DNA from: Dipteris shenzhenensis
Taxonomy: Eukaryota; Polypodiophyta; Polypodiopsida; Gleicheniales
Length of the DNA stretch: 64,000 bases
Assembly (NCBI GenBank): GCA_047967505.1
Contig: CM106538.1
Reading direction: 5' to 3' (one strand)
Shown: piece after piece, positions 31,790-42,698 of the stretch
Layout: each line of letters starts with the position of its first letter
How positions within the stretch are numbered: the first letter of the stretch is position 1
The notes under the pieces: generated by a model
The model's input: only the letters and a program-made list of their open reading frames with translations
Database searches by the model: none
What the model was told of the DNA's origin: nothing
Program-made: the position numbers and the translations under genes

Positions 31790-33092
31790 AGGGGTGTCTC
31801 CTAGGAGGAGATAAGTGTAGTTTAGCAATAGTCAAGCATGATGGTCTGAGATGAAGACCATAATGTTATGGGCTATCTACAATTGAGGAATAAGTGCGGA
31901 ATGTCCTCCTAGGTGCATCTACATCTCTTATTGGTATTGTCGCCATGTCCGATCCTATGAGCTCTTTTAGCCATCTAGACTCCTTTGTGTAGGATTAGCC
32001 AAAGCAAGTAGGGTTTCTTCTTAGAGATGTTTTTTTCCCATACTTTTTTGAATCTCTCCACGCACGTCCTTGAAGAATCTCTCCTTTGCCATTTCAGGTT
32101 GAGTGTCATTACTATTTCTTCCTAACCTTCTACCCAAATTGGGATTGGAGTTAGCTAGTTTTGTTTGGCCCATTTGAATTCCCTCAAGGATGATCTGAGG
32201 AGGCCTCCCATCCACGATAGACTTTCTCTTGTCTAGATCCCCTACCTCTCATGAATTATCCTTAGGTAGAATCTGTTGAGACAAAATTTAGTCATCAGAT
32301 TTTTTTCTTCTAGCCACTTGCCTTGGTCTCTGTTCCATAAGTCTTCCCAGATTCATATCCCCTTCTTGTTGAGCCTAAGGGCTCCTTTCAAGTCCTCATC
32401 ACTTATCTGAGCCTTTGGCTAGATTATCGGGAACCAAATTGAGTCTTGACTACAAAAGGTGCCCATTTTTCTTGAAACTCCCTTCCATTTGATATACGAA
32501 CAAGTTGACTCCCATGCTTGCCACATTCTATTCCAAAGTTTTGAACCCTTGGCTAGACACGTTTCACTGGCCAGAAGTGTCACCTCAAGGGGAAACTTCT
32601 TCCAGTTTTTGCATCTCTTGATCCCGACTTTTTTTAGATTACGTATGATTAGAGTTGCCCAGGTGGGGTCAGGGCTAGCACTGCCTTGATTATCCATTGG
32701 TTCATAAACCTTGCCACTGATCTCTCTATGTTCACTATTCCCAACCCTCCTGCCCCTTTAGGCATCATACACACTTGCCATTTGACCTTGGCCACCTTCT
32801 GGTGGTCAGCATCCCCCCCGCAAAGGAAGGAGTGGAAGGGGCTATTAATTTTCCCTAGACTCTTTTTAATTGGGCTACAACATGAGATGAAGTAAAGGAT
32901 AGACGGATAGATGTAGTGGTTAAGCCCAAACTTCCTTCTTTCTAGAGTTGGCTGAAGTCCTTGCCACTTGTTGAATTTATCCTTAACTTTTTCTATTACC
33001 CAGTCCCATCAATCATTTAAAGAGAATTTGAAGCCCATTGGGATACCAAGTAGTCTAAAGATCTCTCCATCCTTTATTATTTTGCAGCCTTT
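31790..33092 (-). mobile_element. 5'-truncated LINE (L1-like) with RT C-terminus
   Basis: Minus-strand pieces run in the order of plant L1-type ORF2: GEIFRLLGIPMGFKFSLND, WVIEKVKDKFNKWQG, ILYFISCCSPIKKSLGKI, FHSFLCGGDADHQKVAKVKW, QVCMMPKGAGGLGIVNIERS, later KPYLLWLILHKGV, and a zinc-finger-like C-R-C-T..E-D-I-P-H-L-F-L-N-C. This is the thumb of reverse transcriptase followed by the zf-RVT domain. The YADD catalytic core and the endonuclease upstream are absent; the sequence changes to a tandem repeat at about 33093, typical of 5' truncation during target-primed insertion. Stops interrupt the frame. Confidence 0.8.
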
Positions 33093-33645
33093 TTCTAATA
33101 TAGCTCATGCTATGTGCTATGGTTTACATTATCCCATGCTATATAGTATGCAATCTATTCTTTCAAACATAATGTAGCTATATAGATCATACTGTGTGCT
33201 ATGTACATTATCTATGCTATATAGCACTCAATCTATTTTTTCAAGCCTACTGAATGAGCTATATAGCTCACGTGTTGTACATTATCTCTGCTATATAGTT
33301 CTTAATCTAATATTTTAAGCATGCTAAATGAGCTATATAGCTCATGCTATGTGCTATGTACATTATCCCATGCTTTATAGCACTCAATATATTCTTTCAA
33401 GCCTTGAATGAGCTATATAGCTCGTGTGTTGTACATTATCTCTACTATATAGTACTTAATCTAATATTTCAAGCATGCTGAATGAGCTATATAGCTCATG
33501 CTATGTGCTATGTACATTATCTTTGCTATATAGCATTGAATCTATTCTTTCAAGCCTACTGAATGAGACATATAGCTCATGCTATGTGATGTACATTATC
33601 TCTACTATAGTACTCAATCTAATATTTCAAAGATATTGAATGAGC
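33093..33645. repeat. AT-rich tandem repeat with 75/80-bp dimeric structure
   Basis: GAGC(T)ATATAGCTC starts at about 33255, 33330, 33410, 33484, 33565 and 33640, spacing 75, 80, 74, 81 and 75. Long units carry CATGCTATGTGCTATGTACATTA and short units carry GTGTTGTACATTATCTCT, so the higher-order unit is about 155 bp. Each unit has the palindrome CTATATAG or GAGCTATATAGCTC. Confidence 0.85.
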
Positions 33646-35135
33646 TGTGTGGTTTGTTGGGGATGCCTGACTAGCTTTGTTTTGCCATGCTAGATGGTCG
33701 GTCTTGTGGGTGATTCCATGTTAATACTGATGTCACTAGTGTTATTGGTGTTGTGCTTTGAGCGCGGTTATGTTGGGATCGATTGATTCGGTGATTTGTT
33801 CAATCGATTGTTAATAAGTAATGTAATTGGTGGCTTGAGTACAGGTGATGGAACTCATAACAAGGATTGGAGTTAGTGCGAGGGTACTGATCGAGGTGTT
33901 GCACAACGCATTATATATGGCCATGGGCCAATTTTGTATTTGTTTTATTATTGCAAGTTTGAACAATATATTTTGTGGTGGACATAATTCATTTTGGGCC
34001 CTAGGATGGCTATGTAAAGCAAATCCCTCATTTTTGGATGAGAGGGATAATTTTGGCTCCTTGGTGCTTTTATGAAATATCATAAATACTCTAGATGAGG
34101 AAGTGTGAGCCACTCATCTAGGGGGGGGAGATTGTACCCAGTTTGCTGTCGCTCTCGTGGCGTGATTGTGCTCTTCTTCTCCAATTGATTAAGTGGTGAA
34201 TTTGTGTGTTGAAAAGATTACCTTTTAGTTTCAGTGGTATCAAAGCCTTGGTGACACTCTTGTGAAGGAGGAAGGCTACCTCGTGGTCCGTGTGAGAAGA
34301 AAAGACACCTTGGAGAGGGAAGTTTTGTGGAGATTCCTAGAGGACAAGTTCATTTCTGTGCAGAATCAGAGCTCATGGGGAAAGAAACTCAAAAAAAAAA
34401 AAAAGATTGGACGTGCATGTGTTTTGAAGGACAACAAAGCCTCGTCTGTGGTACCTTGAATCAAAATTTTCAAGAAACTCGAACGCTCTACTAAAGGCTA
34501 AGGACTTCAACTTTTTCTTTGCCCACATGATGCATCAACTTGCATGCCTTGTTCCTTGCACTCGTGATAGCCCCCTACAATCTGCAACAACTAAGGAGCC
34601 TAGAGCCCTCTACTCTAGAGTCTGCAGCTGAGCGGCTCTATATCAAGCCCCACTGCCCCAACATCAAGGCAGTATCTGGTGCTCTGCCATCGCGGATAGC
34701 AAACAGCAACGCGTAGCCATGCAGAGGCTATCCGAGCCTCTATCTCTACACCTCAGTTATCTGTCAACGCAGTGCAGTCCTGAAGTATTCACAACTCCAC
34801 CGTTTTGTTTTTGGGAGAAGCAGTTGTATAGCGCATTCGCGTTATGCCAGAGGCTATCCGAGCCTTTATTATTTGTTGGCAGCCCCCTAGAGACCTTGGT
34901 AGTCTCTTTTCTTCCTACACAACCCTGTTCAGAGGACCTGCAACTACTTGCAGGATTTTCGGCCTGCGTGCCATCTCGAATTCTAGCCCTTGAGACCCGC
35001 ACCACCCTGCATCGCTTTCATAACCTTGTATTAAAAAAAAAAGAGAGCTTTGAGTCCTGGCTGCAATCAAGTAGCCATCGTGTGTCGCCTCTATAGAATT
35101 TTAGCTTAAATACTCTTGGACTCTAAATTTCGAAC
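33646..35135 (+). other. probable LTR plus leader of another LTR element, otherwise unassigned
   Basis: TGGTATCAAAGCC at 34235-34247 resembles a Met-tRNA primer site and is preceded by ..GTTTCA, a suitable LTR end, so an LTR probably ends at 34233. Its start may be near 33658 (TGTTGGGGATGCC), but no second copy is in the window. The leader side carries two copies of AGAGGCTATCCGAGCCT (34721 and 34850). Confidence 0.45.
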
Positions 35136-35497
35136 GAAAAATGAGCATTTGTTTATGGTGCAACACATGACCAATTCTGTGACAAGTGTAGAAGAAAGCA
35201 ATGATGTGTGGTATGTTGACTCAAGTGTGTCAAACCACATGATAGGTCATGCAGAATGGATGTAGGATGCATGGAAAATGGAAAGACTAAGATTTGTGGA
35301 GACTAGTGATGATACTGCACATCCTATTGTGCAGATTGGTAAAATTCCTTTGTCTATGCAGGATGGGAAAAATAAATACCTGTCTAATGTATTTCATGTC
35401 CCGAATATCACCAAGAACCTGGTTTCTGTTGGTCAAATGGTTGAGCAGGGCTTGCAGGTCAGATTTAATCCTCATGGATGCTTTGTTGAGGATATTC
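35136..35497 (+). pseudogene. copia family 1 protease fragment
   Basis: Matches 44693-45050 of copy B. It reads HLFMVQHMTNSVTS-like sequence, then WYVDSSVSNHMIGHAEWM, TAG, and after it ETSDDTAHPIVQIGKIPLSM and YLSNVFHVPNITKNLVSVGQ. This is the aspartic protease of copia Pol, whose usual active site is D-S-G-A; here it reads D-S-S-V. Flanking sequence on both sides is unrelated, so it is an isolated fragment of about 360 bp. Confidence 0.9.
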
Positions 35498-35940
35498 TCA
35501 TAAGATGATGTTTTTTTCTGCAATCTCCTCTTATTTGATGGAAGTCAGGATTTTTCTTCTACACCTTGCATCAAGAATTGAAATACTTCTCTTTCTATGT
35601 GTGTATGTGTGTGTGTGTGTGTGTGTTGCTATTGCTACTGGTTTTCTCACTGCCCCTATAGCTTAATGAATGTATGCACATAGTTTTCAGGCAAGCTAAC
35701 AGCACTAGCTACCTTTGCTCAACGGGACATTGTCCACAAAGAGCATTTGCTTTGAGTTCTATAGGCACGCCATTTGGGTAGAGTTGCTACACACCTCAAC
35801 AACTCGACTTACAAGCCATACAAAGTCAATGCTACAATGGGTTGCTTTACAAAAGAACATTGACAGAACACAAATAGAAATGCGATAGAAGCCGACACTG
35901 ATCTTTTGGTGAAAACATAGATTTGATTGATTTATTCAAT
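35498..35940. other. unassigned, with a GT microsatellite
   Basis: A (GT)n run lies at about 35600-35626. No gene recognised. Confidence 0.4.
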
Positions 35941-36243
35941 ATGACCAAATCAAAGGTGAAGTCATTCACACAAGCACTCAATTCCTCTATAAGGGCCTCT
36001 CTAGTCACAACTCGGACAAGGATAGGTGATCTCAAGCACACTTTGAGTCTTCAAGAGCATATTGAGAAGCTCCAAAGGGAGAATAGTGAGTTGAAAATGC
36101 AAATGGATAGGTACGGTCCTTCACATGTTATTTCCAAGCTTGATAATTTGATTTCTCATGAGGTCAAATCAAAACTCAATAAACATGTGGATTTAGCATT
36201 TAAGGAAGGTAAAGCTAGGGAGAAGCTTGCACTTAATGTGTAG
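35941..36243 (+). CDS. hypothetical coiled-coil ORF
   Basis: The ATG at 35941 opens 100 codons starting MTKSKVKSFTQALNSSIRAS. Residues about 38-60 (LSLQEHIEKLQRENSELKMQ) have heptad spacing typical of a coiled coil, followed by KLDNLISHEVKSKLNKHVDL. No domain is known to me. Composition and codon use look protein-like rather than random. The stop at 36241 is followed by a further coding-like stretch in another frame, so it may be a fragment of a larger transposon-encoded or host protein. Expression is unproven. Confidence 0.35.
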   Translation: MTKSKVKSFTQALNSSIRASLVTTRTRIGDLKHTLSLQEHIEKLQRENSELKMQMDRYGPSHVISKLDNLISHEVKSKLNKHVDLAFKEGKAREKLALNV

Positions 36244-36748
36244 ATTAGGGGTTTGCCCGAGAATTGGTGAAGCAAGGATTTAAAAGTTCCTTTACATTTC
36301 AGCAATGCCTTGATGACATAGTGAAAGCCATGCCCATGATCACTTGGGACACTGAAGCAGTCGAGGCATTCCAACGCACACCACAAAGTCATTCCATCAT
36401 CACATTTAAGAGACTCAAGAGAATAGGTTGGCAATTCTTTGGCAAACAAAATCATTAAAAGGCACCAAGATCTAGATAGCAAAAGATATTACCCTAGAAG
36501 ATCAAAAGAATTGCAACTCGGCAGTATATCATGAAGGCATTGATCTAAATAAATATTTTAAATTGGGTACGATACCAATGTAGATATGAAGATGCTCAGT
36601 CCATAATTGATGTAATAAATAGGTCTTTTTTAAGACATTAGGATGGACTCTCAGTCCCTATCTAACATCTCAGTTTGGATGGACTCTTAGTCCTTGAGCT
36701 GATCCTGGTTTTGTTTAGTCTCATAGACCTTCCGGTATTTTGTATACT

Positions 36749-36753
<5 letters not shown>
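36244..36753. other. unassigned
   Basis: A short direct duplication of GGATGGACTCT(C/T)AGTCC lies at about 36644 and 36677. Nothing else supported. Confidence 0.35.

Positions 36754-36793
<40 letters not shown>
36754..36793. repeat. (CT)20 microsatellite
   Basis: An uninterrupted CT dinucleotide run. Confidence 0.95.
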
Positions 36794-36795
<2 letters not shown>

Positions 36796-36961
36796 CCATG
36801 CTTTCTAGCCTTCTTCGAGAAGCCATGGCATTAAATATGCACTAGAAGGATGTGTGCAAGAGAATACAATTTGGAGGGTTAGGAATTTCCCAACCATCCA
36901 AGTCGCATTCTGTGCACATTTTCTTAGATCATAGTATCTAGAGCGTAGGGTTTGGGGGGGG

Positions 36962-36963
<2 letters not shown>

Positions 36964-37007
<44 letters not shown>
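36964..37007. repeat. (GA)22 microsatellite
   Basis: An uninterrupted GA run preceded by nine G. It is the reverse complement of the CT run 170 bp to the left and directly abuts the solo LTR. Confidence 0.95.
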
Positions 37008-37009
<2 letters not shown>

Positions 37010-37647
37010 TTAAATTACACGGCACAGTAGAAGAGAAACTGAACAAAGAATAGAGAGTACATAGCAAACTAGAGAGGAACAAAATTTTCCTTCAATACTG
37101 ATGTAGTATAGATGATGGCTCCATCCACCCGTGTGCTCCCACAGTTGGAGCTTAGATGGCGATCTAGACAGATACTAGGTGAAGAGCTACTAGTTGGGAG
37201 ATCTGATCTGATCTAAACTGATCTAATCTGATTTGAACTGATACAATGGACTAGGGAGGTCGCCTCTTTATAGCTATGAGGATGGTAGTCGAATCAGCCT
37301 AATCGGGGGAGCCGACTAGTCAACCTAGTCAGTGGAACTGACTAGTCATCCATGGAATATTCAGGGAGTATTCCCTATACCATTGCCTCGGGGGCTCTCG
37401 CCCCTGAACCCTCACCAAGGGGGCCGTTGGCCCCCCTAGGACCCCCCAGGCCCCAATAAGGGGCTCCCACACAATCACCTTTCTACCATCAATGGTCTCA
37501 TTGATAGACCTCATCTGACATGCAAGTTAGGATCCATCCAGTGTCCGGGGCTCACACATGGCTTCTCCTCATATGGGGGCCTTACAACTTGAGCACCTTG
37601 GACCACTGGTGGTTACTAGGAGGGTGGGGCATTGAGCATATCTAACA
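37008..37647 (-). repeat. solo LTR, copia G-like
   Basis: 640 bp, TGTTAAAT..TCTAACA on the plus strand; reversed it begins TGTTAGATATGCTCAATGCCC, similar to the start of the copia G LTR. It carries a TATA-like GCTATAAAG (minus strand, about 37266-37274), a GATCTGATCTGATCTAA mini-repeat, and CTCCTCATATGGGGG as in copia G. No primer site or pol flanks it. AGAGA before and AGAGG after could be a decayed 5-bp target duplication. Confidence 0.65.
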
Positions 37648-38099
37648 AGAGGAGTGTTGGAAATAAAGGCCTTATGGGCCTTGGTGTGGCCCAAACAACC
37701 CTCGTGTGCTAAGGATTAATGTGGTTAATGGGGCATTTTAATGTGCAATTGATATGTGGAAGTGGGGATAGAAATCCCATAAGCAAACATGGTATTCAAA
37801 GGTACTTGGATACAAAATGATGGTGGTACTGCAGCCTTGCACACTTTGAATGTAAAGAGGACAGTCTCTTATTTACAAGGACACACTTTGAATGTAAAGA
37901 GGATAGTCTCTTATTTATAAGGATACACAAGAAGCAAGAACATGTCTAGATGGAATTGAATGGATAAAATCATAAAAGCTTTGAAGAAAGGGCTGAAAAG
38001 TGCTCACAAAATGCATGAACATTTGCATATGGAGCCAAAGGGTGAGGACATGGAGTGGTGGCTAAATCTTGGTCAACTAGATTTAAAGATGCATATGCA
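37648..38099. other. unassigned, with a 42-bp tandem duplication
   Basis: ACACTTTGAATGTAAAGAGGA..GTCTCTTATTTA occurs at 37841 and 37883. Confidence 0.5.
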
Positions 38100-38729
38100 C
38101 AAGAATTTGATTTTGAGGAAGAAGACCAATAAGTAGATCATGTGTCAAAAAAAGAGGACAGTGACAATGCTGCCTCTATAAGTAAAATTAAACATTTGGT
38201 AGATTTGCTTCGAGATGAACAAGAAGCAATGAACCCATTTGTTACCATTGATGGTAATACTCTCTTCAAGTCCACATTGATAATCCAACTTAATGGAAAT
38301 CCCACGCTCTCTAAAGATAGACTTACAAGGATTTGACAAGGAGTATAAGGAAGAGATACCTCTTACTACATCGAATGAGAACCTATTTGGAATAAGTTTC
38401 GATTGTGTTGTATACTTTCAAGAAGAAGACAAAGCAAGAAAAAGTAAAAGGAAATACAATCCAAGCTCTTTGCAAAGAAAGAAGACACAAGCTACATGGT
38501 ATCTTGGATGAGTTCAAAAAATGAGGAGAAAGGTTGGTAGAGGATATGTCGAAGATAAGAGAGGGTTCAACCTCTTAGATAGGCCTTTACTGGAGTAAAA
38601 GTCCAACTTGGGTACCTTACAAACCTTGACATGATAGATATTGAGAGCATCATTGCATTGGCAAATCTCACCTATGAATGTAAGTATACTTTGTATGAGA
38701 ATGTTGGAATGTATTCAATAGATTTGTAA
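38100..38729 (+). pseudogene. decayed ORF of a repeated plant (fern-type) family
   Basis: The plus strand reads KHLVDLLRDEQEAMNPFVTI, then LFKSTLIIQLNGNPTLSKDR, LTRI, GISFDCVVYFQEEDKARKSK, WYLG, TGA (likely Arg), VQKMRRKVGRGYVED, NLLDRPLLE and, after a one-base shift, VQLGYLTNLDMIDIESIIAL and YECKYTLYENVGMYSIDL before TAA at 38727. The landmarks QLNGNP.LSKDRLTR, W.LGR(I/V)QKMRRKVG and a C-terminal D.ESII recall a family of repeated hypothetical proteins that I remember from fern genome annotations. That is memory, not a search. Function unknown; copy number suggests a transposon-borne gene. Confidence 0.5.
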
Positions 38730-39994
38730 AGGGGAATTAAGGGTACTTGGTATGTGCTTATTATTTCTCTTCTTCTTCATAGTCCTATCTAAGAAAAAAG
38801 CTACATTTTTATTGTGTGTTGAGTTGGATCTATCTTGATGGATGTCCTTTTTAAATTATCCTTTTGTAGGACCTTCAATCACACAAGTGGATGATTTAAA
38901 ATATTTTTGTGGTTACTTCCATGATTCCCCAACCACTTAGCCTACACTCTTCTATGGTTCCCCCCTCCCCCCCCCAACCCCCTAGATTAATTCTCTATAA
39001 GGGATTTGTTACAGCAAGTTCCTATAAGAATGCAACAAAGTGGGTTTGGATATTTGGAGTAAGTCAAAACATCGAGCGACTGCGTTCGAGCGAGCCTAGA
39101 GTTCGAGCGATGCTTGTGATGAACTTTTTTTGAACCTATAGTAGCAATAGTTTTTTACTAGAAATGGTTGAATCTACATGACCATAATAGAGATTGTTCT
39201 TACTTATTTTTCGTATGATTCTTGGCAACATACAAAGATAAAACCTACTATTGGGGATAATTGATAAGTCCATACAAGTCAGCAATGATGAGGCAATGAT
39301 TCAATGAATACCAAATGAAAACTTATTGGCAACATACAAAGAAAAAACCTATTATTTGATAAATAATAAATCCATGCAAGTTAGAAATCATTCAATAGAT
39401 ACAAAAGGGGAAATGTTGCAATGTCTACACCTTGAGGTAGTCACTCAAAATTATGTAAGGTAGCATGTGAGTTGAACGGGTTTCTTTATTTTGTGGACTT
39501 ACATACAAACAAAATAGTCCCATCCATGATATAGAAGCTCCTCCTATAAAAATCCTTCACAAAAAACTATTTGTACTATGTAGCTCATCGATTTTTATGC
39601 TACCCATATGATATGATCCATTTTGCACACGAAATGATAACATGAATAAAATGTTTAAACTATGGAGCTAATAAATTATTGATCACCTTATGACCATGAT
39701 GCTAACAAAATATGGATCACCTTCATATGTCCATGACCATGTATATACCTGTGGGAGGGAGGGAGAGAACCAAGGACCCGAACTCTATATGAGTAAAATT
39801 TAAGAAAATATAAGAGTTTGATAAGGTTTAGCTCTGATGAAACAAAGATAAGTACAAACTTTTTAAAGTTGTAGAATTTAGACATTCTAACATGATAAAT
39901 GGATTTATTCATATCATTTTGATCGTTTTGACTACAAACATGACCATATTTGGAGTTTGATTTACCAAGTTATGGCCCAAATAAAATTGGTAGA
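38730..39994. other. unassigned
   Basis: A C-rich run lies at about 38960-38982. An approximate 100-bp direct repeat (TTGGCAACATACAAAGA.AAAACCTA) occurs at about 39223 and 39329. No gene recognised. Confidence 0.4.
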
Positions 39995-40042
39995 AGGAGC
40001 CTCCCAAGAGGCCGCGATATCGTGGCCTCTTGGGAGGCTCCT
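39995..40042. repeat. 48-bp near-perfect palindrome
   Basis: AGGAGCCTCCCAAGAGGCC is followed by GCGATATCGT and then GGCCTCTTGGGAGGCTCCT. 23 of 24 base pairs are complementary with no loop. It could form a cruciform or an RNA hairpin. Confidence 0.95.
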
Positions 40043-40616
40043 CCACCCATTATCTTTTGCCTTGAAAATGGAAATTTCATAAGAAAAACACATACTCTAA
40101 CCCCTTTTTTCGACCCCTCCTTCTTCCTTGACCCTTGCAAAAACATTGCAAAACATTTTTCAAAAATTGTTGTTTGTATGTAAGGCAATTTATTCCTCAT
40201 AATATAATGGGTAGTACAACAACTGTAAAAGTAAGCAATGCATGCTACTTTTTGAACATAAATCATCACACTAGAATGTCAATTTTATGAAAGTCCTCGC
40301 TCAAACTGTCACCTCGCTCGAACACAGTCACTCGAATTTTGGTAATCCTCGGATATTTGCTTTAGCATGGGTTACAATAAGGTTTTACATGGATGTGGCA
40401 AATCAAATCAAAATACTATGTTTCAGTATACACTACAACAAAGGTTTGCATGGATGTGGCAAAGAGAGTTTTAAATTATGTTTTGGCATCAGATACAAAA
40501 GTTTTGCATGAATTCATCCATATAAGCTTGGGAGTATACCTATAAGAAAGGAGTCAACCCGAGTCTTTGTGTGCATCTTATCAATCGTAAAAAGATGCAA
40601 TGCAATGTGTAGCAGA
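40043..40616. other. unassigned
   Basis: An approximate direct repeat, TTT.CATGGATGTGGCAAA, occurs at about 40384 and 40446. No gene recognised. Confidence 0.35.
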
Positions 40617-41740
40617 GATACTGCATTAACCCAGTTATGCAAAGCTTGTTAAAGAAGAAATCGATAAACTTCTCAGAGTGGGTTTCATTTACCCAGTCAA
40701 CAAGGTCACATGGCTTTTCCAATAGTCATAGTATCATAGAAGAACCAGAAATCATGGGTGTATGTAGATTACAAAAAATTGAATGTAGCTACAATCACGG
40801 ACCTGTATCCTCTTCCATTTTTATGACACCATACTGGACACTATTGCTAGAAAAGAAGTTTAATATTTTTTTGGATGGATGGATTTAGAGAGAATAATTA
40901 GAGCCAAATGGCTAAGGAGGACAAGGATAAAATAACCTTTGTTATGGAATGGGGTGTGTTTACCAACAATGTGATGAATTTTGGGTTGAAAAATGCACCT
41001 CCAACATTCTAGGGCTTGATACAAAAAGTGTTCACACCATATTTAACAACTTTCATGAGGTGCATTCCCAGATGACTTCAATGTGTTTGAAAAGAAATAA
41101 GAGCACATTGGGAGCACATTGAGCATTTGTGGTTATGTTTCACCAAATGCCAAGAATCTAGACTCAGCCTAAACCTAAGAAAATGTCCTCTTGTAATTTG
41201 AAGGGGTGTATTGTTAGGGCACATAATCTTTGAAGAAGGGGTGGTGATAGACTTTAGGAAAGTGGATGCCATCCAAGAAGCAAAGGTGCCACATAATGCA
41301 AAAAAAGAGTGATGTGGTTTATCGAGCAGATCAAATGGCACCAAAAACTTTTGAGGTACCAACAAAGGAAATGAGTAGTTCATTTGGAAGGAGGACCAAG
41401 AAAAAGAATTTTAGCTATTAAAGAAAATGTTGGTCTTAGCACCAATTTTGGTTCCATCGAACTTGGGTTTGGAGTTTCATGTGTTTGCGGATGCATCCGT
41501 CATTGCGATTAGTGTAAACTTGATGTAGACACACAAGTTTAGCTGGTCCCAACCAATTTATTATGCAAGCCCAACCCTATTACCAATAGAAAGGAATTAC
41601 ATAGTCATAGAAAGAGAAGGTTTGGGCATAGTTTATGCGTTGCAGAAATTCTAACACTACCTTTTGCATTAGGGGAGAAATGGGGTCTCAAAAGGGCCTC
41701 CAATTAGTGTTTCCTAATTTTAAGGTATTAGAGAGGGATT
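40617..41740 (+). pseudogene. gypsy pol remnant (RT to RNase H), plus strand
   Basis: In shifting frames: a Leu-Leu-(R)-x-GF-x-x-P segment near 40670, WVYVDYKKLN near 40755, VATITDLYPLPF near 40785, then FRE/FWVEKC (fingers and palm), NLKGCIVRAH near 41200 and finally ERNYIVIEREGLGIVYALQK near 41593 followed by stop and HYLL. The last is the gypsy RNase H pattern NY...E(R/K)E.L.(I/M)VYA..K(F/W)..YL. The catalytic Y-L-D-D box is not readable. Numerous stops mark it as old. No LTR of this element was identified. Confidence 0.75.
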
Positions 41741-41944
41741 TGAGGTGTACCAATGAGAGTGCTCCTTTGTGTGGGGCAATGGTATGTTGAGGTGGAGGGA
41801 TGTCAGGCATGTAGAGATCCCCTATTGGCTATTCCTCTTACATTGGGGACCACCCAAACCATCCTCCCCCCCTTAACCCATGCTTGACCACCCTCCCATG
41901 TGCACCCACCCTAGATCATCCCCAAATCTCATTTATGTCTTTAA

Positions 41945-42350
41945 GGGCCCTTGTGGGTGAATTTCTTTACTCCTTAGGTGTGTTGCAGGTCTTCCCCCTC
42001 TTTCTCTGCTCCTCTACTTTGGTCCAACTGCCCTCTCCCTCCATTGTGGGACCTTTTGGATTAATTTCTTTTGTCCTCTAGCCTATTGTAGGTCTGCCCC
42101 ATTTCTCTACTCCTCTGCTTTGGTCCAACTGCCCTCTCCCTCCATTGTGGGACCTTTTGGATTAATTTCTTTTGTCCTCTAGCCTACTGTAGGTCTGCCC
42201 CCTTTCTCTGCTCCTCTGCTATGGTCTAACTTCCCTCTCCCTCCATTGTGGGACCTTTTGGACGAATTTCTTTTGTCCTCTAGCCTACTGTAGGCCTACC
42301 CCCTCTCTCTCTTCTCCTTTGCTCTGGTCCCCAGCTGCTCTCTCCCTCCA
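41945..42350. repeat. 101-bp tandem repeat, about four copies
   Basis: CCATTGTGGGACCTTTTGGA occurs at 42041, 42142 and 42243, exactly 101 bp apart. Flanking partial units carry CTTTCTCTGCTCCTCT and GCCTA(T/C)TGTAGGTCTGCCCC. Confidence 0.9.
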
Positions 42351-42514
42351 TTTTTAAAAATTTGGGTTGCAGCACCTCCTACAGCTGGTCTTCTCTCTCC
42401 TGCTCTTCTCACTATTTCTCTGCCTCCTCTTGCTCTATCCCCTCATGCTCTACCTCTACCTTCTCTGCCCTCTCTTGCTCTATGGCCTCTTGCTTAGCCA
42501 CCATATCCTACAAG

Positions 42515-42640
42515 TTCTCTTTCCCTTCTACAGGCACTTCTCCTTCTGGTACAGGTGCTCTTTTCCCTCCTACAGGCACTTTTCCTTTTGTTACAGCAAC
42601 TCTTTGCTCTCCTACAGGAGCTTTTTCCCTCTTTCTTTTC
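42515..42640. repeat. 42-bp (2 x 21) tandem repeat
   Basis: CTACAGG(C/A)(A/G)C starts at 42528, 42570 and 42612, with related TACAG.(T/A)(G/A)C blocks midway. The plus-strand frame at 42362-42652 reads Ser/Thr-rich 7-residue motifs such as PTGTFPF and PTGAFSL. This may be composition only. Confidence 0.65.
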
Positions 42641-42698
42641 CTTCTCATGTAGGATACAACTGCTCTTTCCTCTCCTATAGCTATTGTTTTCCCAACAG

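Noticed and set aside
33093-33645. CRISPR-like array or clustered regulatory sites
   Set aside because: Units are contiguous without unique spacers and alternate in two lengths, so this is a tandem repeat.
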